DNA of 64,000 nucleotides from Colwellia piezophila ATCC BAA-637 (GCF_000378625.1 NZ_KB905173.1:62001-126000), one strand, 5' to 3'; counted from the stretch's first letter, positions 55,307 through 64,000 are shown. The notes: a model not told the origin generated them from the letters alone. Program-made: numbers and translations.

Positions 55307-56371
55307 CTACATTTCTTGGTCTTTTTGAGCCGCTTTACTGGCTTGCTTAAATAAAGCAGCACTACGTGCTAAAAAAGTCTCAACGTTACTGCTTGGGGCG
55401 ACTAAGAATTTTGGTGCCATGATGGTGGCATTATATTGTGGGTGTGGATTAAACTCAGGCTTCTTGCTGTATTGGATTAAGTAACTGCCTCCGAATAATA
55501 GCGCAGTAATGCTTATGCTCACAATCATGCGGCGTTTTGCGCTCACATGAAAACCAATATAACTGTTTAACCAAAATAGGCTGAAGGATAACCCTACGGG
55601 CAGTAAGCTAATTGCTAGGCCAAAGTTAGCATGGCTAGCTGAATTGAAATTGATAATTTCCTCTAATAAATAGCTAAGCCACAATAATATAAAAAAGCTA
55701 AAGCTTATGCCAAGTTGCGCTAATACACGCGGATCATGTTTGGTGAGGTGCGACACTAGCGCAATACCCGTTGGCCATAGAGCAAATAATAATGCCATCT
55801 TAAATGCGCTAACAAATAAGTGACTGAAATTGATCTCAGTCGGCTGATTTAGATAGGTAATATTAGCAGCAATAAGCATAAATAAAGCGATACTTATGAA
55901 GACAGCGATAGGATGCCTAATGAAGTCTATAAGTGATTCAAAAGGACTAAAAACCACAGTTTCAGCAACTTGACGGTTACTAAAAACTACTCTTAACTGG
56001 CTTTTACCAATAATAATGACATCGCCATCGTTAACTATTCGTTGGGCTTTATCTTGCTTATTATTTTTATTACTTTCTAATACCGTACCATTTACCGAAT
56101 TGTTGTCATTAAAGCGCCATACCCCTTGAGCAAAGGTAAGCGATAGATGCAGTGGACAAATATGAGGATCAGCTAAAATAATATCATTTTGATAACCTCG
56201 TCCAATCGTTATTTCATCTTGGTTAATTCGGTGGCGGTGTAATAATTTATGATTTCGGGTTATTTCTTCAATAATGATTTCAGTGGGCGCTATATCTATA
56301 TCAACAGGGGTACTCGTGTTGACTGGTTCCACCTCATTGAGCTGCTCTAACTCGCTTTTAGTTACTTCCAT
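55307..56371 (-). CDS. FHA-domain integral membrane protein
   Basis: 354 residues. The FHA domain is at about 53-131 with ITIGRGYQNDI (Gly57-Arg58) and SVNGT (Asn94), but the usual SxxH is CPLH (Cys72, His75). About five membrane helices follow (155-174, 186-208, 217-240, 250-275, 281-300) and a C-terminal tail of about 50 residues. FHA domains bind phosphothreonine, so it should face the cytoplasm; an odd number of helices would put the tail in the periplasm. Its start overlaps the end of the upstream protease gene by 10 bases, so the two are made together. The function is unknown. Confidence 0.8.
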   Translation of the reverse strand: MEVTKSELEQLNEVEPVNTSTPVDIDIAPTEIIIEEITRNHKLLHRHRINQDEITIGRGYQNDIILADPHICPLHLSLTFAQGVWRFNDNNSVNGTVLESNKNNKQDKAQRIVNDGDVIIIGKSQLRVVFSNRQVAETVVFSPFESLIDFIRHPIAVFISIALFMLIAANITYLNQPTEINFSHLFVSAFKMALLFALWPTGIALVSHLTKHDPRVLAQLGISFSFFILLWLSYLLEEIINFNSASHANFGLAISLLPVGLSFSLFWLNSYIGFHVSAKRRMIVSISITALLFGGSYLIQYSKKPEFNPHPQYNATIMAPKFLVAPSSNVETFLARSAALFKQASKAAQKDQEM

Positions 56372-57633
56372 GAAACAGCCTTAATAAATTTATTGGTAAA
56401 AGTTAGCGCGTTTTCTTGGCTTACTCCAGCCAAGGTAAAGTGACTCAATATGGCTTGTTGTTTTTTATCGATACTGGCACCTAAATATAAGACATCAAAT
56501 AACTTGGGAAAATCTTTGTAAGCCCTCGTACAGAATATACTTTTATTATTAATAGTCTGGCCTGTGCTGGTTGAGCTTGTAGGGGACACTAAATCATGAT
56601 GACATTGATACTCACTAACATCATCTTTACCTGCTCTGTTACCTGCTCCGGCTTGAGAAAATTGTTGTTGGTATAAGTGATAAAATTTATTATCAGTTAG
56701 GTCTTTTGCCTGCATATAACGAAAATCAAGCTCGACACTACCGGTAAAAAAATGTGAGGAGAGGTAAGTATTCTCATTCAAGGAGCAATTGGTAATAGCG
56801 AGTAAAATAAGAGCATCTTTTTTATCTGCATTAGAGTCTCCCCAGCATCGAAGGAAAGGTACTTCAATAATTGGAATAATAGCCTTACCCGCTAGTTCTT
56901 TACTTTGCCAGCGACTGCTGATTAGTGCCGTCATTAATTTATTTTGGCTTGCCATTAATTGCGCTGATATTTGTTGCATAATATCGACAGGTGGCTGTTT
57001 TTTATAATCATTTAATAGTTTAACTAACTTTTCGTGTGGCACTAAGAAGCCTATTTGATTACCCGATGTTGCTACATTAATGCCAACGACTTGTTCTGCT
57101 TTATTGACTACAGGGCCGCCACTCATACCAGAGTTAATTGAACCGGTAAAATGGATGCGTTCGTTGAAGGATTCTTTTTTCAAACCATTATAAGTACCCG
57201 GCACTACAATCATGCCCAAATCATGAGGGTTACCTAAAGCAAATAGCTTCTCACCTTTAATAGGTTTTTTTTGTGAAAGGGTGAAATAGGGCATTTCTGT
57301 ATCAACTTGGCGCTGCACCAACGCTAAATCATTAATGACATCAACACTCACCAAGCTGACTTGATCGCTATTACCTTGATGATCAAGATACTCAATGCGG
57401 TACTTCTCAGGGTGTCGAGCATAACTCGAAATTACATGATAGTTAGTGGCAATTAGACCGTCTGAGCTGATCTGAAAACCAGACCCAATAGAGGATTTTT
57501 CTCCACTGGCTTTATCGATTATCTTTATTTGATAAAGTGATGGTGTTAACTGAGCGAATATTTTTTCAGCTTGCTCTGTGGCAAAACTACTTTGACTTAA
57601 TAATATAAAGACTAAAGTAAAAAAAGTTTTCAT
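56362..57633 (-). CDS. Periplasmic trypsin-like serine protease with Cys-containing C-terminal domain
   Basis: 423 residues. A signal peptide (cleavage after SSFA, residue 18) precedes a trypsin-like domain (about 20-210) with a full catalytic triad: His66 in TNYHVI, Asp102 in NDLALV and Ser171 in GMSGGP. There is no PDZ domain, unlike DegP/DegQ. The C-terminal 210 residues match nothing I know and contain exactly four cysteines (263, 283, 344, 368), likely two disulfides. The gene overlaps the FHA membrane-protein gene, and I infer a two-protein unit. It is divergent from the beta-lactamase pseudogene. Confidence 0.85.
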   Translation of the reverse strand: MKTFFTLVFILLSQSSFATEQAEKIFAQLTPSLYQIKIIDKASGEKSSIGSGFQISSDGLIATNYHVISSYARHPEKYRIEYLDHQGNSDQVSLVSVDVINDLALVQRQVDTEMPYFTLSQKKPIKGEKLFALGNPHDLGMIVVPGTYNGLKKESFNERIHFTGSINSGMSGGPVVNKAEQVVGINVATSGNQIGFLVPHEKLVKLLNDYKKQPPVDIMQQISAQLMASQNKLMTALISSRWQSKELAGKAIIPIIEVPFLRCWGDSNADKKDALILLAITNCSLNENTYLSSHFFTGSVELDFRYMQAKDLTDNKFYHLYQQQFSQAGAGNRAGKDDVSEYQCHHDLVSPTSSTSTGQTINNKSIFCTRAYKDFPKLFDVLYLGASIDKKQQAILSHFTLAGVSQENALTFTNKFIKAVSWK

Positions 57634-57702
57634 TCATCTTCCTGTTGGTAACCTATTAAACTATTGTGACACTAAATTCGCATTTGTCACCCTATCAATG
57701 AC

Positions 57703-57722
57703 ATATACACAAGCTACTTCAA
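57703..57722. repeat. Short intergenic repeat, copy 2
   Basis: ATATACACAAGCTACTTCAA, 19 of 20 bases identical to 30837-30856. It ends 10 bases before the start of the beta-lactamase pseudogene, where a ribosome site should be. Confidence 0.5.
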
Positions 57723-57732
57723 GTTGCTCGTT

Positions 57733-58620
57733 ATGAAAAGAATTTTTAGTCTCGTGAGTGCGTTGGCACTAAGCAGCATTACTCAGTTCGCCAGTGCAAA
57801 CAATGAACTTTGTTTGGCAAGCACTAACAATTGTACCTTTGTATTATTAAGTCAGAATATTAGACCACAGGTGAGCGAAGAATATAAGTCAGTTTCCAGC
57901 CAGAACATGGCTCAAGTTTCAATACTTATCGAAGAAAATGAAACCTTAATGCTGGTAAATAGAGAGAGAGAAAATCAACATTTTTCACCATTTTCCACTT
58001 TTAAAATCCCTAATAGCTTAATAACACTTGATAGTAAGAAAATCAAAGATGCACAACAGAGTTTAACGTTTGATAAAGAAAAATATCCAGTGAAAAGGTG
58101 GTGATCACCTGTATGGACGTTAGCTGAATATAACCTTAGCTCAGCGTTTAAATTCTTTATGGTTGCTATATATCGCCACATGGCAACCAATATAGGTAAG
58201 GAGAAAATGCAATCTTATTTAAGCCAGTTTTCCTACGGTAATCAAGATATAAGCTCAGGCATAGACAATTTTTGGCTGAATGGTAGCCTACAAATATCAG
58301 CATTAGAGTAAGTAAGGTTCTTACAAAAAGTGCATCAAGAAAAGTTAGCGCTTAGCCAACAGAGTATTGATTCCCTAAAAGAAGTGATGCTAGTTGAAAG
58401 TACTAATACTTATTCGCTTTATGCGAAAACGGGGACCGGCAAAGCCAATACAGCAGATAAAAAAGATAAAGCGATGTTAGGTTGGTATGTTGGCTTTGTT
58501 GAAAATGTGCAAGGTGTACATTACTTTGCCTTTAACTTTACTCGAGGTAGTTTTGCTGAAATGAAAGCGGATAGAGTAAATATAGCGATTAACCACTTGA
58601 AAGATGCGGATGTCATTTAA
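57733..58620 (+). pseudogene. Class D (OXA-type) beta-lactamase with two in-frame stop codons
   Basis: One reading frame of 296 codons from ATG at 57733 holds a signal peptide (ending FASA) and the class D landmarks: STFK at 88-91 (FSPFSTFKIPNSLI), YGN at 168-170 followed by QDISSGIDNFWLNGSLQISALE, and KTG at 232-234. The frame is cut by TGA at 58102-58104 (codon 124) and TAA at 58309-58311 (codon 193) with no frameshift. The S-x-V motif expected in AFK(Y)SVV is FFMV. Both stops fit single transitions from TGG (Trp) and CAA (Gln). No active enzyme can be made. A repeat element sits where the ribosome site should be. Confidence 0.9.
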
Positions 58621-59081
58621 CCTTTTTGAATAAATTATTTACTTTTGGTTGACCTAGTAAGACCTAGTATTTTTAAGTACCACACTCTGTACCCCCTTTG
58701 CTTTTAGAAAATGGCCAAGGTCAGTACACGGCTTTAATTAGAGGGAAGAGTGACCAAAGGATAGCTGAGCTTCTTCTATTTTTATATTGTATTCCGCCTT
58801 GATAGCCTTTAGATTTAGCAATTCCTGTGAGTTATCACATGGCTTATTATGCCAGGTTTATGATGGTCTGAAGAGAAAGATCGCAACGAAGTAACCGAGT
58901 TCATATTAAACGGGTTAACTATTGATATAAACTATCTCTGTAATTTACACTTTCTCCTGAAAGTGCACGTAAAAAAGCAGCCAGTGGCTGCTTTTTTATT
59001 TTACCTGCCGTTAAACTTACTTTAAATAACGATAATTAATTTTATTTTTCCATATTACGTGATTAACAATGCTAACTGTTA
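58621..59081. other. 461-base gap without genes
   Basis: It follows the beta-lactamase remnant. Only the terminator at 58971 is recognisable, plus a small direct repeat of GACCTAGTA near 58651 and 58661. I see no gene on either strand. Confidence 0.6.
58971..58997. terminator. Terminator beside the PEP-CTERM gene
   Basis: Stem AAAAAAGCAGCC paired with GGCTGCTTTTTT, loop AGT, A and T runs on both sides. It serves the reverse-strand PEP-CTERM gene and could stop forward read-through. Confidence 0.78.
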
Positions 59082-59939
59082 TTAGCTCTGTTTATTACGC
59101 ATGCTGCCGACTATACCAAACATTGCTAGGCTTAAAAGTAGAATGGTAGAAGGCTCTGGCACAGAGGTAATTGTCATCATAACTCTGAATTCATTTGGTT
59201 GGCCTTCAAAGGTGGTTAAACCAATACAGCCATTACCTGCTCCCGGAACCCGATTACAAATGAAATCATCCAGTACTGCTAAACCAGTGCCTGGGTCTGT
59301 AGCCACTAATTTCAACTCGGTATTGTAGGTATGGTGGCCAATAGAAAACAGTTGGTTTAAAGTACCTTCTCCTTCATCGAAAACAAGTCCTTCAGGCATA
59401 GTTATGATAAAAATATCATTTTCACAAGGTACTCCGCCACACTGACCTGGGCCATTTGGTGTTTCAAAGAAGAGTATATTAAAGGCTAGTGCGTCAAGTG
59501 GTTCTGCGGGGTCGTCGTAATCACCTATATTAGGAAGTGTGTTAGCAGGAAATATTTGAAGAACTGTACTCAATATTGCCGTTGCTAAAACGCTAGATCC
59601 CCCAGGGATAATCACATTATCGTGCACTAAGAGAGAAGTTTGTACTGCATCACCACTGGCTAAATCCTCACCAAAGACTAAACCTAAGCTACCAGATGAT
59701 ATATCTAAGGAACTTTGTTCAACTTGATCACCCCACGCTAAATTTGTTGGAGCAGTAAATAAAAGGTTTGTTAGGCTTGTAGTAGGGGTGCCAGTCCCAG
59801 GTGTTGTAAATGTTGCTCCGGTAAATGCTGAATTAACGATAAAATCCCATTCAGTGATGATTGGGGTAGCCGTTGCGCTAAAAGCAAACCCCAATGTTGA
59901 GAGAGTTAACGTAGTTATAAACTTTTTAAGTGTGTTCAT
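59082..59939 (-). CDS. PEP-CTERM sorting-domain protein
   Basis: 285 residues. A signal peptide (cleavage near SATA, residue 24) and a C-terminal sorting signal: SVPEPSTILLLSLAMFGIVG, then the basic RNK end. The body is Gly/Thr/Ser-rich with beta character and resembles the THxN-type PEP-CTERM proteins, with LVHDN at the motif position and Cys pairs CGGVPC and CNRVPGAGNGC. Such proteins are exported, cut by exosortase and released or attached to exopolysaccharide. No exosortase gene is in the window. It is a lone gene. Confidence 0.85.
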   Translation of the reverse strand: MNTLKKFITTLTLSTLGFAFSATATPIITEWDFIVNSAFTGATFTTPGTGTPTTSLTNLLFTAPTNLAWGDQVEQSSLDISSGSLGLVFGEDLASGDAVQTSLLVHDNVIIPGGSSVLATAILSTVLQIFPANTLPNIGDYDDPAEPLDALAFNILFFETPNGPGQCGGVPCENDIFIITMPEGLVFDEGEGTLNQLFSIGHHTYNTELKLVATDPGTGLAVLDDFICNRVPGAGNGCIGLTTFEGQPNEFRVMMTITSVPEPSTILLLSLAMFGIVGSMRNKQS

Positions 59940-60225
59940 TGTTTACTCCTTGTCAGTATAAAATTAAAGTACACTTTAAAGTAAGTAATAAGTGACAAAG
60001 GCAACTTAAGCCATTAAGTAGGTCACGAATCGATACATTCCTTGTTTGATTTACACTGACAACGTTGCATAGAGTGCGCCATAGTGGCTACTTAGTTGAA
60101 TTATAAGGTTTTTTAAGTGTTGGTGAGTTAGAGTTTTGACTCAGGTTGTAAAAAAATCTGACAGTGATTTTATCAACTTATTGTTAGGTGAAAGCTAAAG
60201 TAGTCATGCTATATCTTAAGGTAAG

Positions 60226-61191
60226 CTAACTTCCACTAGTAATGATTTTAGTGTTCATACCACTGGCAATTAATGCCTCATTTCTGGGTAATTCTTCATT
60301 GCCGGCGAGTAAATAAATGACCTGTTGACCTAATTGAGCGAGCTCTAGCGCATGTTGGTAATTTACTAGGATAGTTGAGCTAACACTTTGCGGGTATTTC
60401 TCGGCATCACGGCGCACATATTCAATCAACTCAATATTGACTTCATTATCATAAAAAACGGCATCGGCAAATTGTAAAACGCGATGAGCGCTTAAGGTTA
60501 AGTTATCAGGGTTTCCGTCAGTGGTATGAATAAAGATAATTTCACCAGCAGGGGGGGCTATTTTCTCTTTCAAGCTGGCGATTAACTGCTGCTCAGCTTT
60601 TTGCTGTTGGCCAGCAAGCAAATTTTTTCCGATTGGACCACGCAAGGTGTTTTCCCAAAAGGTGCGGCGATTGCGTATGCCTTTAATACGCGCTTTAACA
60701 TGGTCACGAAATTTTAAAGAAAAGTCAGCCAAACGACCGTAACCCTGCGGTAGAATTTTCTCTATTTGCTCGCGTAACATGCGAATAAGAATAGGAGCAC
60801 TGCCTGAACTTGATAAAGCTATAATCATCGGCGAGCGGTCAATAATCGCTGGCGTGATATAAGTACAGAGGGCGGGTTGATCAACCACATTGGCAAGAAT
60901 ATTAAACTCAACCGCCTCATAATAAACCTGTTCATTTACTGCTTTATCATCAGTGGCAGCAATCACTAAGGTAACCTTAGCTAACAAACCGGCTTGATAG
61001 TTATGCTTTAACCAGCTTAATTGATTCTCGTTAATCAATCGTGCCACGCCTTCAGTAACGCTTGCCGACATAATGGTAATTTTTGTGGTGGTTTTTAATA
61101 GTAATTCAATTTTTCGGGCAGCAACATCGCCACCGCCAACCACCATGGCATTAATTTTACTACCATCAAGAAAAACGGGAAAATACTTCAT
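60226..61191 (-). CDS. Siroheme synthase N-terminal domain with a vestigial methyltransferase lobe
   Basis: 321 residues. Residues 1 to about 215 are the CysG/Met8-type precorrin-2 dehydrogenase and ferrochelatase: VVGGGDVAARKIELLL binds NAD, and VVDQPALCTYITPAIIDRSP and LSSSGSAP form the active site region. From about 218 the sequence follows the start of the uroporphyrinogen III methyltransferase domain (GEIIFIHTTDGNPDNLTLSA for GEVxLVGAGPGDxxLLTL, then YVRRDAEKY), but it lacks the GGDPF loop and everything after, and stops after ITSGS. So it likely makes siroheme from precorrin-2 but cannot methylate. A separate SUMT gene must exist elsewhere. Confidence 0.85.
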   Translation of the reverse strand: MKYFPVFLDGSKINAMVVGGGDVAARKIELLLKTTTKITIMSASVTEGVARLINENQLSWLKHNYQAGLLAKVTLVIAATDDKAVNEQVYYEAVEFNILANVVDQPALCTYITPAIIDRSPMIIALSSSGSAPILIRMLREQIEKILPQGYGRLADFSLKFRDHVKARIKGIRNRRTFWENTLRGPIGKNLLAGQQQKAEQQLIASLKEKIAPPAGEIIFIHTTDGNPDNLTLSAHRVLQFADAVFYDNEVNIELIEYVRRDAEKYPQSVSSTILVNYQHALELAQLGQQVIYLLAGNEELPRNEALIASGMNTKIITSGS

Positions 61192-61357
61192 CTACAAGCC
61201 AACTTTTTCACTTAACTATCTTATATACTCTCAGATTAACATAGCAGAAACGATAAAACCTTAACCTGTATTAAGTTGACGTTTTCATTGCGGATACTTA
61301 GGTAATACTTAGGCATTAGTTAGGCGATAGCTCGCTTAGACTTAGGTTATAGAAAGG

Positions 61358-61849
61358 TTATATTTCGTTTAAGGTTAACTTTGCTTCACTAACCGCTAAA
61401 CCATTGGCATCACCATAAATACTCCAGCCAGGAATAAAGTCAATACCGGCAAAGTTAACGACAATGTTAATCTCACCGACACCTAACTTCTCTGTTTTTA
61501 TTGGATTACAACCAAGCGCTTTTACTGCAATAGCTAAAGTGGCAATGGTACCCGCATCACGAATACAGCCATTGATAACTACAGCCTGCCAATTGTTTTT
61601 AACCGCATTTTCTGCGATTATATCGCCTAATAGCGCACGGTTCATACTGCCTTTACCATCTACTACCAGCACTTTACCGGTACCATCGGTAGCCAATAGC
61701 TCTTTCACTTTTGAATTATCTTCAAAGCAAGCAACCGTGACTATTTCGCCATAAAAAATAATGTTCTTACCGTAGTTTATGAAGGGCGCTTGCGCGAGAG
61801 ATAGCTTTTCGGGATATTGATCAAATAGATCAGGCAGTAAATCTAGCAT
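61358..61849 (-). CDS. rraA: RraA family protein
   Basis: 163 residues from ATG at 61849, matching the family length. IIFYGEIVTVACFEDNS, VLVVDGKGSMNRALLGD, AVVINGCIRDAGTI and VNFAGIDFIPG follow RraA, which binds and inhibits RNase E in E. coli. The frame stays open 62 codons further upstream, but that part is antisense to the prmA start and has no homology, so the shorter start is chosen. Some RraA-like proteins are instead aldolases; the bacterial regulator is more likely here. Confidence 0.88.
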   Translation of the reverse strand: MLDLLPDLFDQYPEKLSLAQAPFINYGKNIIFYGEIVTVACFEDNSKVKELLATDGTGKVLVVDGKGSMNRALLGDIIAENAVKNNWQAVVINGCIRDAGTIATLAIAVKALGCNPIKTEKLGVGEINIVVNFAGIDFIPGWSIYGDANGLAVSEAKLTLNEI

Positions 61850-62020
61850 GGTAATTTCCGTTTTATCATTATTTATGCCTACTCTAGCAGTAATGAATGG
61901 TAAACTAGCATCAAGCTTATTTATGGCTACTATTTGCCAATTACATCCTCCTTTTGCACTAGCGACAAAGGCAAGGATAACAAGTAGCAGCAAACACCAA
62001 ATACCAGTAGAGAACATCAG

Positions 62021-62902
62021 ATGCCTTGGATACAACTCAGATTAAGTGCCAACGAAGATAACGCCGAAAAATACAGTGACTGGCTCACCGCCTGTGGTTC
62101 ACAAGCCGTTACGTTTCTCGATGCAAAAGACACTCCTATATATGAACCACTACCTGGTGATGAGGTTATCTATTGGTCTAATACTGTGGTTATGGGGTTG
62201 TTTGACGCAGGTCACGACATGGATAAAGTCATCAATTACTTGCAAGGTATTCATCCAGATAAAGCAGCAATGCAATACAAGCTAGAGCAACTAGAAGACA
62301 AAGATTGGGAACGTGAGTGGATGGACAACTTCCACCCGATGAAATTCGGTGAGCGTCTTTGGATTTGTCCTAGCTGGCGCGATGTGCCAGACCCTGACGC
62401 GGTAAATGTTATGTTAGATCCCGGTCTGGCTTTTGGTACGGGTACGCACCCAACCACAGCATTATGTTTAACTTGGTTAGACGGCTTAGATCTACAAGAT
62501 AAAACTGTAGTCGATTTTGGTTGTGGCTCAGGTATTTTATCGCTGGCGGCACTTAAATTAGGTGCCAAGAAAGTTATTGGTATTGATATCGACCCACAAG
62601 CTCTGCAAGCAAGTCTTGCCAATGCTGAACGTAACAATGTTTCCGATAGACTTGAATTATATCTACCTAAAGATCAGCCTGAGTTTAAAGCCGACGTAGT
62701 AGTGGCAAACATTCTCGCCGGACCATTACGCGAGTTAGCACCTACTATCATTGAGTTTGTTGGTGATAAAGGTTTGTTAGCGTTATCAGGTATATTAGAA
62801 GAGCAAGCACAAACACTACAAGAAATTTACGGCCAGTGGTGTGATATGGCGCCAATTACCGTACAAGAAGAATGGGTACGTTTGAACGGGCAGCGTAAAT
62901 AA
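62021..62902 (+). CDS. prmA: Ribosomal protein L11 methyltransferase PrmA
   Basis: 293 residues. An N-terminal L11-binding domain ([20 protein letters not shown]) is joined to a Rossmann methyltransferase domain: [49 protein letters not shown] and [11 protein letters not shown]. It trimethylates L11. It is divergent from rraA, with 171 bases between the starts. In many gammaproteobacteria dusB-fis follows prmA; here a GGDEF gene faces it instead. Confidence 0.95.
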   Translation: MPWIQLRLSANEDNAEKYSDWLTACGSQAVTFLDAKDTPIYEPLPGDEVIYWSNTVVMGLFDAGHDMDKVINYLQGIHPDKAAMQYKLEQLEDKDWEREWMDNFHPMKFGERLWICPSWRDVPDPDAVNVMLDPGLAFGTGTHPTTALCLTWLDGLDLQDKTVVDFGCGSGILSLAALKLGAKKVIGIDIDPQALQASLANAERNNVSDRLELYLPKDQPEFKADVVVANILAGPLRELAPTIIEFVGDKGLLALSGILEEQAQTLQEIYGQWCDMAPITVQEEWVRLNGQRK

Positions 62903-63154
62903 GCATAAACTTTTATGTGTTCTGCCAATGTTAAGGTATTGGCAGTGCTTTCCTAAGTCCCACGTTGTTATCTTCGCAGTCTTGGTTACACAGTATAATT
63001 GCATCATTGCATCATCGCCAAAGTACTGTTTGGTAAGTGTCGCCCCTGAAGTTTTTAATCGGGAAGCCAGTTTTTTTATTTCACCCTCTCTCTCTCTATT
63101 TCTACTGTTATAGCTTCTACCGCGCTGTCAAACTAAGATATTATGCTCGATGAA

Positions 63155-64000
63155 TTATCTAGTAACTGAGTTTTTTTGCAGGGGAAATAACATGACTTGA
63201 TTACGTCCAGCCTGTTTAGCTATATACATGGCGCTATCAGCATCTTTTAGTAAATCAGTTAACCTAAAGCCTGAGCGCTTTATATCTGTGACACCAAAGC
63301 TTGCCGTAATTGAAAAATCAAATCCTGAAGCTTCAGTAATTATATTCTCAATGGCAATTCGACACGCTTCAGCTCTTATGTAAGCTTCATCAATATTAGT
63401 ACTGGGCAATAATAAACAAAATTCTTCACCGCCCAAACGAGCTAGAACATCACTATTTTTACCGATAGCGAGGCAAGCCTTAATGGCTTCTTTAAGCGTC
63501 CAATCACCACAAGCATGGCCGAAACTATCATTCACTAGTTTAAAGTTATCTAAGTCAAACATAATGACGCTTAAGTCTTGTCGGGCTGTTTTACAATATC
63601 GTAAAGCGCTCACAGACACATAATTGAAGTGACGGCGGTTATATATTCCCGTTAAATCATCAGACTCAGCAAGCAGTCTAACTCTCTTGTGACGTTGCCA
63701 TAAACCGGCCCCCCAAACTGAGAGTATGATGAGTAATAATACCAGTATAGTAATTAACAATTGTACATTACGAACCTTGGTCTCAGACAATGCTTGCTTA
63801 GTGACTAAGACATTATTTATTTCGTTAAGCAGCTTAATCTTGTTCGCTTGCTCGGCACTGTCGTGTTCCGCGAGTTGAAAAGCTAAATGTTTAGCTTTAA
63901 CCTCATCGAGGAAAGCTTTATCTAACTGCGCATATTGTTTGAAGTAACTTAGTGCTAATACGAAGTTTTTTTCTTGCTCAGCCACTTGGTACAATACTTG
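63155..64000 (-). CDS. GGDEF-domain diguanylate cyclase, C-terminal part (runs off right edge)
   Basis: The frame is open to the window edge, so the N-terminus is missing. About 281 residues are visible: a helical TPR-like end (LALSYFKQYAQLDKAFLDE), a coiled coil, one membrane helix (about 82-102) and a complete GGDEF domain with DDLTGIYNRRHFN, FDLDNFKLVNDSFGHACGD, active site RLGGEEF and ASFGVTD. It should make c-di-GMP in response to a signal sensed by the periplasmic TPR region. Unlike the cyclase at 22.7 kb, it looks intact. Confidence 0.88.
   Translation of the reverse strand, partial: QVLYQVAEQEKNFVLALSYFKQYAQLDKAFLDEVKAKHLAFQLAEHDSAEQANKIKLLNEINNVLVTKQALSETKVRNVQLLITILVLLLIILSVWGAGLWQRHKRVRLLAESDDLTGIYNRRHFNYVSVSALRYCKTARQDLSVIMFDLDNFKLVNDSFGHACGDWTLKEAIKACLAIGKNSDVLARLGGEEFCLLLPSTNIDEAYIRAEACRIAIENIITEASGFDFSITASFGVTDIKRSGFRLTDLLKDADSAMYIAKQAGRNQVMLFPLQKNSVTR

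Noticed and set aside
58102..58311. The TGA and TAA codons in the beta-lactamase frame as recoding (selenocysteine or readthrough)
   Set aside because: No recoding hairpin is apparent, two different stops are present, and the expected residues are ordinary Trp and Gln; decay is simpler.
61850..62035. 62-codon N-terminal extension of the rraA frame, with a hydrophobic stretch like a signal peptide
   Set aside because: It is antisense to the rraA-prmA gap and the prmA start, has no RraA homology, and the ATG at 61849 gives the standard RraA length.
1..64000. tRNA, rRNA, CRISPR, integrase, toxin-antitoxin or phage defence genes
   Set aside because: None were found on reading both strands. The lone Dam is the housekeeping enzyme in its normal operon and not part of a restriction system.

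Overview
The window is chromosomal DNA from an AT-rich marine gammaproteobacterium of the Alteromonadales, most like Colwellia or a close relative. This is an inference from gene order and protein style: the argH gene is fused to an acetyltransferase domain as in Alteromonadales and Vibrionales, mrcA-pilMNOPQ-aroK-aroB-damX-dam-rpe-trpS is kept in the gammaproteobacterial order, and there are many short species-typical proteins (YheU, YheV, SlyX, DUF2970, DUF3149, TorF-type porin). I found no tRNA, rRNA, CRISPR array, integrase or intact insertion sequence.

Layout. 1-3.1 kb: a collagen-like/parallel beta-helix lipoprotein, the start of a second lipoprotein, and a divergent AraC-type regulator. 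3.2-7.8 kb: yrfG, nudE, cysQ, then a DUF1338 oxygenase-like gene behind a long, highly structured leader, and an orphan solute-binding protein. 7.8-14.9 kb: yheU, a short flagellin-like protein, a DUF3149 micro-protein, a Sel1 protein, the ABC-F gene yheS, yheV, slyX, a WD40 lipoprotein and fkpA. 15-20 kb: a glycosyltransferase, a thioesterase, a very small S24/S26-type peptidase next to a Fur-like box, a DUF2780 protein, a possible minus-strand small RNA, and hemE. 20.4-22.6 kb: a GntR-ABC transporter operon. 22.7-23.5 kb: a diguanylate cyclase broken by one stop codon.

23.7-28 kb is the methionine block: metJ faces metB-metL across tandem MetJ boxes, so the repressor controls its own neighbours. 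28.2-30.8 kb holds a degenerate HD-GYP-like protein and a DUF1624 membrane protein. 30.9-39.9 kb is the arginine block: argE divergent from argCBFGH(A), followed by a complete separate argA. Together these code for the route from glutamate to arginine except argD. 40-51.9 kb: mrcA, the type IV pilus assembly genes pilMNOPQ, aroK, aroB, damX and dam. 51.9-55.3 kb: small membrane proteins, a TorF-type porin, rpe and trpS; gph, which lies between rpe and trpS in Escherichia coli, is absent.

55.3-58.6 kb holds the least explained unit: a periplasmic trypsin-like protease whose gene overlaps that of a membrane protein with a cytoplasmic FHA domain, divergent from a class D beta-lactamase gene killed by two in-frame stops. 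59-64 kb: a PEP-CTERM protein, a siroheme synthase whose methyltransferase domain is reduced to a remnant, rraA, prmA and a partial GGDEF protein at the right edge.

The observations most worth a follow-up are the protease/FHA pair, the structured leader ahead of the DUF1338 gene, the vestigial CysG, the beta-lactamase pseudogene and the candidate small RNA upstream of hemE.
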